Below are positions 12,257-24,442 of a DNA stretch of 64,000 nt, piece after piece. The first letter of the stretch is position 1. Each line of letters opens with the position of its first letter. This stretch comes from Trochalopteron elliotii. Its lineage: Eukaryota > Chordata > Aves > Passeriformes > Leiothrichidae. The stretch is taken from the NCBI GenBank assembly GCA_024734555.1, contig JANPWX010020199.1, positions 3,604,762-3,668,761 of the forward strand, in the 5' to 3' direction. Both the position numbers and the translations under genes were made by a program. The notes beneath the pieces are model-generated. The model ran no database searches. It was not told the DNA's origin and saw nothing but the letters and a program-made list of their open reading frames with translations.

Positions 12257-13964
12257 GTTCATGAAGATGGTGATACAATACTTTGTGCACATCCTATACT
12301 ACAACCCAGGACAGTCATAAATATACTTCATGGCATTCACAGATCTGTGAATCACTTCCACTGCTATTGCCTTTGTTCTCATCACTTTCCACTACCTTAT
12401 TGCTCAGGTGCAAGAAGAGCAAGGAAACTCCTGAACTTCAAAAGTGCATCTTCAGCAACAGTCTTCATGCAGGCAAAGAGCTGGTCTAGCATACCCACAA
12501 TAGAGCTCACCTGTGACAAAATTTAGTCTGCGCCTAAGCAAATCTTCATAGCTCAGGGCCATGCCAACACATTCAAGTCTCTTTTTTGTCAACTCAGTTC
12601 ATGATATAGTAAGATGATTATGCGTAACTCTGTTATAACCATATATAACTGTTCATCACATGAGCCTATGCAGTTAGTATGGCCCAACATTTTTTAAGAA
12701 CCAAGTTATTATTTTCACAGAATTACATTAAAAAAATCTTTTCTTCCCCCTGTCCAATCTGTATATTTATTTTTATGTGTTTCATTTTAGTCTATCACTA
12801 ATCCCTTCTCAAGGGCTGAGGAGCTGAGTCACTATTTTCTTCAGAGTTTATTCTATGAAAAGGAGTAAAACAGCTTTCTATTTTCAATACTGCTTTCCTC
12901 AAAGTGCTAGCAAGCATAAGTGCTCAAGGTACCCCTTGCATTTTCCTGATTGCCATTGGCATGTTTTAAAGGATTACCCACAGAGGATAACTTTAGCTTG
13001 AAAGAGACCCATTTCTCTCCAGTCAGAAAAGACAGAGAAGGTCTCTTGAGGAGGGTTGTGTTGGGTACTTAGTGCCCCAGAAATGAATCTCTGACTACAA
13101 AGGGAAAACTGGAAAGTTTCTAGGCTGAAGTCATCTTTTGTGCATAGCTTTAGCTGGCCTCAGTTTTAAGGACAAAATTTTGAGATTTAGGCCCAGAAAT
13201 GAGTGGACCAGGAGTGGATGCAATCAAATTGAAGAGTTACAACTTTGTGAAGAATCAATAAGATGTGAAGCTGGTTTATGCAAATCCATCCCTCCTGCTT
13301 CAGAATGGATCAAGAATGAAATATGATTAATATACCTTCAGGAAAGAAGCCACATCTGAAATATGACATTTCATGACATATTTCATGTCAGCTCCATGAC
13401 AACTCCTCTCAACTCAGAAGAGATGTAAGAAGTAATTCAATATTTTTCAGAAATGTAACAGATGAAACAGTAGAAGCCATCACTGAATATCATCACTGAT
13501 GTCCTGCATTAGGTTTATGCCCACACAAATAAATGTTTATTATATTTGTGTATTAACATATGCATATTGCTGTATACAAAGTTCACATGGAGTTATGGGA
13601 AAAGAATTAAAACTAAATATCCATTTTCATGGTTGTTTGACAGGAATTTAATGGTGAAGTTGATCAATTGAGTTTAAAATATATTTCAGGAACTACTATA
13701 TTTTATGCACTGATGAATATTAAATTCTTTTCTTTAAATATAGACTTAACTTCCATCTCTAGGATATAGCTTGATTGGAAAATTGTTTTAAATAGATTGC
13801 ACCAATACATTCCAGAAACATTATGCTCAGATGAATGAAAAATTGTAAGCACGATAACACACGGAAGAAAGAAATAAGGGTTTTTTCTATTTATATGCTA
13901 CAAAAAACAAACTACTTTGTTTTATTTTACATTTTAAAGTTTGGATTTGACATTTTAAGATTTG
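12257..13964. other. Unassigned DNA between LTR and CR1
   Basis: AT-rich sequence with no recognisable gene or repeat. The short open frames (about 60-90 codons) match nothing I know. Confidence 0.5.
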
Positions 13965-15140
13965 ACACAGAATCACAGAACCACAGAATTAGCTGGGTTT
14001 GAGAAGACTTTGAGATCATCAAGTCCTACCTGTGACCTAACACCACCTCATCAACTAAATCATGGCACTGAGTGCTATGTCCAGTCTTTTTTTTTATACA
14101 TCTCCAGGGACAGTGACTCCACCACCTCCGTGGGCAGAACATTCCAGTGACCAATCACTCCTTCGGTGAAGATTTTTTTTCCTAATGTCTAGCCTAAACT
14201 TCCCCTGGCACAGATTACGACTGCGTCCTCTCATTCTGTCAGTTGCTGCCTGGGAGAACAGACAACATCTGTAGTCCCATCTGGCTACATCCTCCTTTCA
14301 GATAGTTGTACAGAGTGGAAAGGACTCCGCTGAGCCTTCATTTTTCCAGGCTAAACAACCCCAGCTCCCTCAGCTGTTCCTCACAGGGTTTGTGTTCCAA
14401 GCCCCTCACCAGCCTCGTTGCCTCCTCTGGATATGCTCAAGAGTCTCAATGTCCTTCCTAAACTGAGGGCCCAGAGCTGGACACAGCACTCAAGGTGTGC
14501 CCTCACCAGTGCCCAGTACAGGGAATTCAGAATGACCTTCCTGCTCCTGCTGGCCACACCATTCCTGATACAGACCAGAATGTCATTGGCCCTCTTGGCC
14601 ACCAGGGCACACTGCTGGCTCATGTTCAGCTGCTGACCAGTACCCCCAAGCCCTTTTCTGTCTGGGCACTGTCCACCCACACCGTCCCCAGCCTGCAACA
14701 TTGTAGGGAGGTTCTGTGGCCAAAATGCAGGATTCACTTGGATTTGTAAAACCTCATATTGTTGGACTCAGCCCATCTATCCAGCCTGCCCAGGTTGGTT
14801 TGCAGAGCCCTCCTATGCTCCAATAGATCAACACATGCATGCTCCCAGCTTTGTGTCATTTGCAAATTTGCAAATTTGATGGACTCAATCCCCTCATCTA
14901 GATCCCCTCATCCATGAAGATATTTAACAGAACTGGCCCCAGCACAGGCCCCTGAGGAACACCACTGGTGACTGGCTGCCAGCTGGATACAGCACCATTC
15001 ACCACCACTCTCTGGGCCTAGCCATCCAGCCATTTCCTAACCCAGCAAAGAGTGTTCCTATCCAAACCGTGGGCTGCCAGCTTTTCCAGGAGTGTACTGT
15101 GGGAGACAGTGTCAAAGGCTTTGCTGAAGTCCAGGTCTTT
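13965..15140 (-). mobile_element. CR1 LINE, antisense, with decayed reverse transcriptase
   Basis: The longest CR1 copy in the window, minus orientation. The left edge (ACACAGAATCACAGAACC, then GAGATCATCAAGTCC) is the reverse complement of the CR1 3' end. Minus-strand translation, in frames that change along the copy, gives LNMSQQCALVAKRANDI and LVRAHLECCVQLWA near 14.5-14.6 kb. The polymerase core follows: a FADD-type motif altered to FAND followed by TKLG near 14.86 kb, GVPQG near 14.96 kb and AFDTV near 15.11 kb. AFDTV keeps the first catalytic aspartate, but the Asp-to-Asn change in the second motif would destroy polymerase activity. In-frame stops interrupt the region between these motifs (for example after WLDG near 15.02 kb). 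Similarity ends near 15.14 kb, so the endonuclease domain and ORF1 are missing. The sequence diverges from the 7.4 kb and 56.5 kb copies and probably belongs to a different, older CR1 subfamily. Confidence 0.93.
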
Positions 15141-18100
15141 TCCCAACTTTTCAGTACAACTTCTATTTTTAACAAAGTTTCCCCCATACTCTGCCCTGTT
15201 TCAGGCCCAGTCCAAGAGATATTTCTTGGGCTGCATTTTTTTGCGCTCAACTCCTCTACATTGTTGTAAAATCCCATTCCCACTTTTTTAACCCTGTCAA
15301 CTTTTGTTTGTACATGTCTGAATCTGCCAGACTAGGTGTCCACTTGCAAATAGAAAACACCAATGTTATTCTCCAGTCTTATGCTGTATGCATTAACCAT
15401 GAATCCTATATCTCCCATTGTTAAACTGCACCAACAGCATCTGTCCTATCATACCTGGGGGTTTTGCAAATCCAGACATTTAATATTTCAGTGCAGGAGG
15501 CTTAAAAAGAGTGAGACCAGAGCCAGTAAGAACATGTGTACACACTGACCCTACAGTACATAAAAAATTTAATAAATTAATTAAAAACACTGTCAAATTC
15601 AATCATAAGTTAACAATGGTGTAAGTTATGCATCATGTGTTTGTTGGTCAGGAAACAGGTGTATGTGGGTGTAAGTGTCAGAGCTGTTTGACTTGCAGCA
15701 ACTTGGCTTTTTAGTAGGAGTGAAATTTACACTCACAAATGTGGAATAAGGAAAAGGAAGTGGGATATTGAAGAAATCAGATAATGGAAGGGTTAACAAC
15801 TGTGTAACATCCACCGAAAGAAAAATTTCCCCAGATACTTGCATTTTTTCTTTCTTTTTTATTTTTTTTCATTTATAGTGTATGTTCTTCAAATCAAATC
15901 TCCTGCAGATTTCAAGAGGGCTGCTGTGATGCTCTGCTTCTACCCTGCTGAATTGACAGGGTAGATACAACATCCATGAGGTATTTTGCAGGCAGGTTCA
16001 AGTTTGTTCTTCCTGTGCTCTGAGCTAGATGCAAACTGGCCTCAAAGCAGGAGCCATGTAGCTTCAGCTAGCAGGCATGCAGCCCAAGCTCATAAACCTT
16101 GTTGAGAAGGCAGGATGTATTTTCTCAGGCTCCACACTGTGCTAGTGCAGCTATATGGCCTCCACTTAGGTACTTGTGCAGTCAGTGTGTGCTCAAGATT
16201 GCCCAGACTGCCGGCAAAATGAGGTCTCCTCCACTGTTGGAGTCCAGGATTGACACCATTCATACTAGAGACAAGCCTGATCCTTTGTTTTATACAGGTA
16301 GTGTAAATCATATAATCAGTGCTTTAAAATAACTTGAAAATTCTAGCTATAACTGGTGATATCACTATGGGAAAGATACTAATTTTCCAAAATGTTTAGA
16401 ATCCAGCAGAAGAAAATGGGTCATTTGAATAAGAATCCAGGGGTTCACCAAAACATTTCTTTTTAAGACAGAAATATTTCCAAATGTTTGGGTTGCTTTT
16501 AACATAGCAAGAAGACCACAGAGAATGGTCCAGTTTCCAGGAAGCCCTCAGAGCAGGAGGTTGAGAAACAGTCAAGAAAGGCTCCCTTCCCAGCTGGTAT
16601 ATATGGGGCAAATTTTGGGGCTTCTTGAATAATCTCAGTAGGTTTTTGATTGTTCCATGCACGCTGGCATAAATAACCAGCTGTAATCAGGGATGCTGTG
16701 GTATATGAACAACAGAAAAAAACCTCTACCTAAAAATGCCCATACTGTCTTTGAGAGGAGGAGGGAAAGTGAGGGACATCTTGAAAGGCTTGAAAATGCA
16801 TGTAATAAGCACTTCTATTTTTCGGTAGATTTACCCACCACAAGTCAAAGGTCTCATTCTTGTATCACAGGTATCTTCTCTGTGTAAAACTGTCTTTTCT
16901 TCTGGAAGATGCATTTCATTTAAAATGGCTGCCAACTCTAACCAAAACCACCTACACAACAATACCAACCTTTTTTCTTTTTTTCCCCCTTATTTCCACC
17001 TCAGCCTAGTTTTTCCCTGATTGTTGAAAACTGCATACAAGCAACTCAATAGATAGGGGCAAAGAATTTAAAATTTTTGTTGCTGTTCTCTAGAGCCATT
17101 TCTGACAGAAACCCAAATGTTTATCCAAGGGCTAAACTGTTCTGCTATCACACAGATATTTTGCAGCTGCATAAGGATACTTGTTACTGCTAGTGTCATA
17201 CTGAGTTTAATGAATTTTTCTGCATGAAACATTCTGATCATCCACAAATTATTTCTAAAATTCCCACAAGAACGTGTGATGGTCTTGATGAAGTTTACAA
17301 TATTCGTGTTTTACATCATGTAATAAAGTTCTTGAAGTGTTTTAAAGTGGGGCAGGTAGGATAAAATGTAGTCTAGCTGTCTAGTCTCATCTAAGGTAGA
17401 ATAGACGTCCAGACTTTCCAGCTGTAAAGCGCAGCAGAGAATACCTCTACTAGTAAGGGCTGACTTTCTACTGAAATTCATGTTGCCCGCTTATTTCATA
17501 TAAAGCACCAATTTCACAAACCACCTGAGCTTTCAGACTTCTTGGCTTGTGAACTTCCATTTTCCATTTTGGATTTTTCCACTTTCCTGGAACTCCCAAT
17601 GCTCTCAAGCTGAAGTAACATGCTGATGCCTGAAATATTTTTTTGAAAACCTGAATCTGGTTTACCTTTTCAAATTAAGATCAAACTAGCATTTTCTGTC
17701 GTATACTGAACAGATGACTTGGGGCCTCCCTGTAATTTTTACCATGAGAGACGGAAACATTCATATGTAACCTGCTCATACCCCAGCAGTCACTCAGCAT
17801 GAGTTCAAAATGGGTGAAATTTTACAGTGGTTGAGGATTTCCAATATTTCCATCTAACCTGAGTGATGAAGAATCTCATTTAATTTGATCATGGAGAATT
17901 ACTTTGCTGTAAAAACAGTCTCTGAAAAACCATACTAGCTTTTTTTGTGACTGACACTGAGGTTAAGGTCTTCTAGTTCAGTGTAAGGAAAGCTGCACAA
18001 CACATCCTGTAGCAAAGCTGGTTAAAGCAAAGCTGGTCTCCTAATTTGAAAACAGTAACTCTTACTTCTCTTCTCCTGTACATTGGTTTTATGCCTGTGT

Positions 18101-21100
18101 AACCACTGATGTTGGGGTTACTCCTGGCTTATACCAAGAAGATGGAAGATCAGGGTGCCTCTATGTCAGCTGTGCTGAAAATACCCATATGTTACATAAA
18201 CATATTTCCTCCCCACTTTCTTTCTTCTAGCTTAAAAAGAATGACTGCAGAAATTTATTTTTTTTTTGGCTGGATGCTGGATTGTTCTTTCAGTGGTGTC
18301 TGGAATTAGGGACCACCTCATTAAACAAACAAACTGTAATTACTGCAAATTGTGGTAAGCAGTGGTAATTGAAATGCTTCAGTAAAGCTGGCTAGCTTTA
18401 AGATGGTCTTTGAGGACATTAAATAGTAAATTCACCTCTTGAAACAATGTCGTTTCAGGTTTGGGAGCGCTTAAAACATAGAACACAGCTATTTCTTGTA
18501 CAGTAGAGAGTGGGCATGAGTAACAAAGTGATTCATGGAATATACAAATAGATTACCATGCAGTTTGTGTGCAGTTGACCCCTGTGGAAAGTTGCCATGA
18601 CCATAATGTGTTTCTTAAGAGGGTCTTTCTTTAACTGTCTGTTCCTGCAGCTTACTGGGAAACAAATGAGTTTGGAGTACCACCAGTATTCATGAAGAAA
18701 TGCTGATTTAGGCCACTTGCAAATAGTTTTGACATTTATTACTCTTTTTTTTTTTTTTTTGTAACTTAGGGACTGTAAAGCCATATTCACAGACAAGTGC
18801 ATTAATTTTACAGAAGGACATTAGGAAATATGCTCCCAGAAACTCTACATAATCACTCTAAAATATTTCCAAATTATCTCTCAGGAGGTATATTGGTCAA
18901 CGAGAGACCACCCAATAGCCATAACAACTGGGTCACCTAACCACTGTGCATCACATGTGAGCTGATTCCTCAGCTGAGTATCAAACCACCTCTGATTTTT
19001 TCACAGTGATAGCCTCTGTCCATACCTATATGAACCACAAGAGTTCTGATGCTGCTGCACATTGCTTCAGCGAGCAGACTTGCACACACTTATGTTTGTG
19101 TGACAGTATACGTATATATGTGTAAACAAGCTATTAAAACTCGTCTGGAAGTGTGCATAAGTGTTGGTAAGGCAGAGCTAAGAAGCGCTGAAAGTCAAGT
19201 CGCTATATGACCATTGACCCATTCTCATGTGTGTGACACAATGTGCTTAAGAATATTGGTTGGGTTTTTTTCACAGTCCCTACATTTTTGTTACTTTAAG
19301 TCCTTTAAGCAATTCTGCATAGTATAACAATTGCCACATCTACAAGAGATGGACAGTGCAATACACTTAGGTGGGATGTTCACAGTCCTTAATCTTATTT
19401 AACTCACTCTTTTGCAGCTGGCCTATGGTGATTTGTAAAGAATCTCTGGTGCTTTAGAACAGCCTTAAAAGATAGGCCCATTAAGTCTGTGACTTCTGAA
19501 TAAATTTATAACTAAATTATTTCCCACAATGAATATTCATTGAATAGACAGAAAAAAAAAAGGGAAGCATTTTAATGTTTCTTGAGTAATGAAATCAGAA
19601 AATCATTCCAGATGAGGAAATTACTATCTAAAATTGTGTGTGCTCTTTGGGACTCTGCTCAGTGGTAAAAGATGTTTTCAGGTGTCTGAGAACATCTCAG
19701 CACAGTGCAGGTAGAAACAACAATCCTTGTTTTTTTAACTCCATCTCTGTTCTGATCTTGACTGGGTATTTCAGTGTAATTATTTGTCTGTGGCAGACAC
19801 TAAACATTTGAAAATTCTTCCTTTTAACTGTTTGCTTTTTACTGGTAGAGTCTTGGAGTCACAATTGTTTTGTTGTAGTCATTACCTATTTCTCAATTTT
19901 GTCTTGGCATAAGAACAAAATTGAGGCTATCTGAAGCATCATAAACCTTCCAATCTAAACTTCAAAAAGTTTTTCCTTTGTGTAGGGTAACTCCTGCCTC
20001 TTCCATCCTAACTCCTTGGATAATACACTTTTGTAGTGCAATACAGGTTCACAAGAAAGTTTTAAGAGAGCTTTCAGGGAGTTGTGCTCAACCAGTGAAG
20101 CTCGCATAGTCATCATATCTACAATATTTGAAAGTATTCACACTTGTGAGTGTTGTGTAGGAAAAGATTGAGTGATCTTTTGTATGACAAAACTAAAACT
20201 TCTTCTGCTGGACCTTTTTCTAGTATGAATTTCTTTGCTTAAATTTCATTGAAACTGGGTACCTGGCAAAATACTAAAATGAGCAGTTTAAGACTCTTGT
20301 CCATATATAGGCAGAATATGTAAAGCATAAGATGTAATAAATGTCAGAAAATAGCAGCAAATTTAGAAAAAACCCACTGTGCAATGTGTAGCTATAAAAA
20401 GTTTTCACCCTGCTTGTTGCTGTAAATATACTGTTACGCATAAAATGAAGATGTAATGTCAAAGATGCATAGAATCTAGGACATTCACCATGCCAATACA
20501 TATTTCTCAACCCTGTATTTATTTTACTTATTGATTAGAAATGTTTATTGGGTTGTGCATATTCCAAGAGTGCTTCATTACACAACAAATGCTGTCTAGA
20601 AAATGTCTGTACTGATCTGCCTCAAACACTTTCATGTCATTCTAATCCTCTTCCAAATACCTTCATAAGCTCATCTCACTCTGTGTTATTTAACTGAAAA
20701 TCATTTTAAAAAGCAGTTTATTATGCTCAGCAATTCAGCAAGGAATCTTGGCCAGAATAAAATAATACACACTCTGAAAGTACCATATTTGCAGACTTTT
20801 TGTAACATGTTCAGTGTAGTCATGCCATTACTCAGCTTGCAAATGGATTTATGAGGAAAAGAGGGGAGACTCTTAACTTCTGAGTCCTGAAGAAAACAAA
20901 ATTACATCTGTCCTCCAGTAGTGTAAGGTATCATTTAGGAGGGAAAAACACTAAAGGAAGTGACCCTCAAAACTGAGCAGGAGATCACTCCCTTGGAAAG
21001 CTCGCCTTGTCATTGTCAGGCATGAGAAGAGGAAGGTTGACTGGCATGCCTTCCCCTTTTCAAATTACATCAGTTCTGGCCATGTATATCTAACATCTTG
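15141..21100. other. Unassigned AT-rich DNA
   Basis: Six kilobases without a recognised gene. The tracts seen are short A- or T-rich runs (near 15.55, 15.85, 18.25 and 18.74 kb) and a small TA/GT-rich patch near 19.1 kb. The open frames are short and lack recognisable motifs. The region just right of 15.14 kb could hold a further decayed CR1 part that I cannot identify. Confidence 0.55.
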
Positions 21101-21422
21101 TGTGGCAGCCCCCCAGGCTGCTACAAAGGAGATCACTGTCCCTTGGAGGGTGTGCAGCACACGAGCTGTTTCCAAGGTGGCAGGCCTTGCCCTCTGGGAG
21201 GGCTCTCTTAGTGACTCCCCTGTAACTTGTGGCGAGGTAGCTGAAACACTCCCATGAGTCTTTGCTGCAGTATGCAGATTGTTCCTCCCTGATTTGTCGT
21301 TCGTACAGTTCCTAGTTTCTGTGTTCTCCTATTGGTGTATTTTGGATCCATTCATTGATTTGTTGTTTTCCTAATCCACACCCTGATTGGTCCAAGTTCT
21401 TGTCCCTGCCCTCAGACAAGCA

Positions 21423-21429
21423 TATAAAA
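21423..21429 (+). promoter_or_regulatory. TATA box of the 21.1 kb LTR
   Basis: TATAAAA inside CATATAAAAGTCTG, the strongest TATA-like element in the window, correctly spaced ahead of the LTR poly(A) signal. It is expected to set the LTR transcription start about 25-30 bases downstream. Activity is inferred, not shown. Confidence 0.6.
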
Positions 21430-21476
21430 GTCTGCTCCCCAAAGCATCTGGGCTCTTCGGACCCCAGGATCTCCTG

Positions 21477-21482
21477 AATAAA
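21477..21482 (+). terminator. Poly(A) signal of the 21.1 kb LTR
   Basis: Canonical AATAAA in CTGAATAAAGAAG, located 50 bases after the TATA box. In an LTR this directs cleavage at the R/U5 border. Confidence 0.6.
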
Positions 21483-21660
21483 GAAGACCCTTGGAGAAGA
21501 AGAACCTGTCTCGTGTGCTGCTTCCTGGAGTCGCCTGACGTTCCCCTGGACCGAGGCTGCCTTGACAGCCTTTCACAAAGAGCTGAACCACTCTCTCCAA
21601 ACCCGAGAGTTCCTGTGCGCTTGGCGCATAGAGTGCCTTGGTAAATGCACTTCTGCAAGG

Positions 21661-22799
21661 GACTGTCACGGCACCTGAAGGCCCCCTAGGCCCACTAGGC
21701 CACGGCAAGTTTGTTAATTTTATTTTCCTCACTCTCAGAGCATTAGAGCATTTTGGGTTTGTTTGGTTGGTTGTTTTTTGATTTGTTTTGTTTAGATACC
21801 TTGGGTGTTGTGAATCCTTGTTTGAATAAATCAGAATGAAAATTTTCTCATTTGAAATGAAAACTTACAGGGATTAGATTTTAAGTGATGAGTCAGGATT
21901 TTAGGTTTTTTAGGATTTTTAGTTTATTTTCTCTTTTCCTATGTCAGAGGAGTAGAAAGGCAATTTAAATGGGGAAAATCAGGTTAAAAAATAATAATAA
22001 AAGAGTTAGTTAGTTACTTGCATTTCTTGGTCTATCACATTCAGTAAAAAAGCTCTTTAGAAGTAAACAAAATCTAGAACTTTGTTGGTAGATCTTAGAG
22101 CTTGTGAAAAGGAAAAAATTTCCCACAACCTTTATTATGGATGAGTTGAAGATCTAGGCTTACCTGAAGAAGAGCACACATTTGGCAATGTCTGCTTCTA
22201 GGTATATGGAGGTTGATATAAGAACTGGAAGAAGTTACAGATGATCACTTTCAGCCCAACGTTTTTACTGTCTTCAGATGCCTAATGGTGCAGATCAAAG
22301 AGAAGCCTTTGCATTTCAGGATGATTGGAAAAAAACAATCATTTCACTCTTGGTGCTAAATCATGTATGTTTTTTGGATCTTGCAAGTCATCATGCAACC
22401 TGAATTTACAAAGGAGAATTAACAGAGTTAGCTATTTTCCGATAGAGCATATTTTATTAGTAAATGCCATACTACGTTACTAAAAACATTGAAATAGACA
22501 TTACCTTAAACAATTTAACATTTTCATTAAACTCTTGCTCATACACCTGAAAAATTACTCTATCAGCAGCAGCTTTATGTGTTTTCAGTCCTGAGATATG
22601 TTTGGTGACTTTTTCTAATACAAGAATTCAGTGTTCTCAGAAAACCATCACACGATAACTCATAAAATTTGGTCATCAGCTTGTGTTACTGTCTGGTTTT
22701 TAAAGTTAGAAATTATTAGAAATGCCTCTGTCTGAATTAAAGTGCAAATAAGACCATATGCCAATGTCAATAGTATGGGTTTTATTTAATATTAAATAT
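21661..22799. other. Unassigned AT-rich DNA
   Basis: No gene or known repeat recognised. It includes a short G/T-rich patch near 21.75 kb immediately right of the LTR. Confidence 0.5.
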
Positions 22800-22890
22800 G
22801 AGAGAGAGACAGAGAGACAGAGAAGAAAGAGAAAGAAAATAGATGGGAGGACAGAAAGAGAGTGACAGAGAGAGAAAATAAAGAAAAAAA
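22800..22890. repeat. GA-rich (purine) low-complexity tract
   Basis: About 90 bases of nearly pure purine on the plus strand, built from GAGA and GACAGAGA units that degrade into AAAGAAA-rich text. On the minus strand it gives a Ser/Leu-rich pseudo-frame, which is not a gene. It sits at the left edge of a GC-rich block. Confidence 0.85.
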
Positions 22891-23317
22891 TCACCACTCC
22901 ATGGACCCCACTGACTTTCTGATGATTGTCTGCAGCTGGCCTTGGTGATGAGGGTCTCCCAAAACACACAGAATCTAGTGGATTAATATATGTTCAGGCC
23001 AGGTGGGAATGCCCAGGTACCTCTCAGGGGCAGGGGGTGCAGTTTGACAGAGTGTCTTGCAGCAGACTCTGGGTCTGTGCATCACTTTGCCTCACGTGCA
23101 GTGCTGTGGTGCAAGGCCTCAGGAATGAGTCTGGGGAGCACTTTGGGGGGTCTGTGGTGGATTATCACACTCCCTCAGCTGTCTCCCATGTGAATGTCCC
23201 ATGGATGTGGCCTTCCCAGACTTGGGGTTTCACAGCTGGGCTGGTTTGTGTAAGGGAGGATGGTGTTCAGTGCCTCTGACGAGAGGTTACATCACACACC
23301 CAAAACCTCCTTCTCCT
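22891..23317. other. GC-rich block of unknown origin
   Basis: Some 430 bases distinctly richer in G+C than the flanks, between the purine tract and a CR1 fragment. It holds plus-strand frames up to 117 codons without recognisable protein features, and has no LTR promoter elements that I can place with confidence. Candidates are an unrecognised retroelement part or an unusual CR1 5' region. It was not assigned. Confidence 0.4.
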
Positions 23318-23547
23318 CCCTCAGTTGGGCCAAGCGTGTCCTGGGGGACATCAGGCCCAGCATGGCCAGCCAGGGAAGGGAGGGGATTGTCCCACTCTGC
23401 TCTGAGCTGGGGCAGACTCACCTCCTGAAAGAGTTCAAGAAGCATATGGGCAATGCTCTCAGGCCTGTGGTGGGATTCTTGGGTGTCCTGTGCAGGAGTT
23501 GGACTTGATGATCCTTGTGGGCTCCTTCCACCTCAGCATATTCTGAG
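23318..23547 (+). mobile_element. CR1 LINE fragment with internal deletion
   Basis: The first part (about 23318-23420) is the sense equivalent of the 7.93-8.0 kb segment of the antisense CR1 there, sharing GGGATTGTCCCACTCTGC and the adjoining GGACATCAGGCCCAGCATGG. After CTGGGGCAGACTCACCTCCTG near 23428 it jumps straight to the CR1 3' region: AAAGAGTTCAAGAAGC, then GAGTTGGACTTGATGATCC and CTTCCACCTCAGCATATTC. Several hundred bases of ORF2 present in full copies are missing between these points. This is either a deletion after insertion or a rearranged source copy. Confidence 0.85.
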
Positions 23548-23865
23548 TTTATCTACAGTTTATTGTATGTTTGAAATAATGTCATCAGTGTAAGGATGAT
23601 GATTTGAATGCTCCATCTTGAAGACTCTAATAATGAAAGGATACAGGTTTGAGCACTTGGAGCAATAGGTTGAAACTTTTAAGCACAGCTTTTCAGAAAT
23701 ACAGTTGTTCCTGACAGTTAAAGACTGAACCACAAAAAAGGGAAACCACTTAAATTGTTTAGGCACCTCCAAATTAAGGTAGCATCAGAATAAATTTTTT
23801 ACTGAATTTGGCATAAAAACCTTCATTATATATACTATGCAATATAGACGTATATATTATTTATA

Positions 23866-23889
23866 TTTACTTTTACTTTTACTTTTACA
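23866..23889. repeat. Short (TTTTAC)n microsatellite
   Basis: About four copies of a TTTTAC-type hexamer inside a TA-rich stretch, just left of a CR1 copy. Confidence 0.8.
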
Positions 23890-23929
23890 TTTATTTATAT
23901 ACATTCTGTATTCAGTATTGATGACCCTA

Positions 23930-24442
23930 CATTATGTCCAGTTCTGGGCCTCTCACTTCAGGAAAGACATTATAGTGCTGGGGCCTCTCCAGGAAAGGAC
24001 TGTGAAACTGTGGAAGAATGTAGAAGAATGTAAAGAAAAAGTCATATGAGGAGCAGCTGAGGGAGCTGGATGTGTTTAGCCTGGAGAAAAGGAGGCTCAG
24101 TGGAGATCTTATCACTCTCTACAACTGTCTGAGAGGAGGCTGTAGACAAGTGGGATTGGGCTCTTCTCCTATGCAGCTGGTGACAGGAGGAGAGGATATG
24201 GCCTCAAGCTGTGCCAGAGGAGGTTCAGGTTGGACATTAGGAAGAATTTCTTCACTGAAAGGACTGTTAAGCATTGGAATGGTCTGCCCAGGAAGGTGGC
24301 TGAATCACCATCCCAGTAAGGTGTTCAATATCACTGCTCATATCACTTCATACCATGTTCTAATTGACAAGGTGGCAATCAATCAAAGGTTGGACTCGAT
24401 GATCACAGAGGTCTTTTTTAACCTAAATAATTCTCTGATACA
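23930..24442 (+). mobile_element. CR1 LINE, 5'-truncated, sense
   Basis: Plus-strand CR1 copy covering the ORF2 C-terminal end and 3' UTR. It begins with the coding text for a VQFWA-like motif (GTCCAGTTCTGGGCCTC), continues through FSLEKRRLSGDLITLYN near 24.08 kb and a decayed stretch, and ends in the characteristic GGTTGGACTCGATGATCAC near 24.39 kb and AATAATTCTCTGAT. A small insertion-like duplication (GAAGAATGTA twice near 24.02 kb) and frameshifts break the frame, so the 135-codon open frame across it mixes genuine and shifted residues. It lies in the same orientation as the CR1 piece 380 bases upstream but overlaps it in content at the 3' end, so they are separate insertions. Confidence 0.93.

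Larger units (their letters stand above)
21101..21660 (+). mobile_element. Probable ERV LTR (plus strand)
   Basis: The block begins TGTGGCAGCC after ordinary AT-rich flank and is clearly GC-richer than its surroundings. It has a compact promoter: TATAAAA at 21423-21429 and a canonical AATAAA at 21477-21482, 50 bases apart, as expected for the U3/R part of an LTR. A GC-rich U5-like stretch follows. The right boundary is uncertain. One candidate is GGCTGCCTTGACA ending at 21567, which forms an imperfect inverted repeat with the TGTGGCAGCC start; another is CTGTCA near 21667. I could not find a clean target-site duplication for either. No viral coding sequence flanks it, so a solo LTR is most likely. 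The long minus-strand frame across it (106 codons) is an effect of GC content, not a gene. Confidence 0.65.

Noticed and set aside
21412..21732. 106-codon minus-strand open frame
   Set aside because: It runs antisense through an LTR. Its openness is explained by GC content, and it resembles no known protein.
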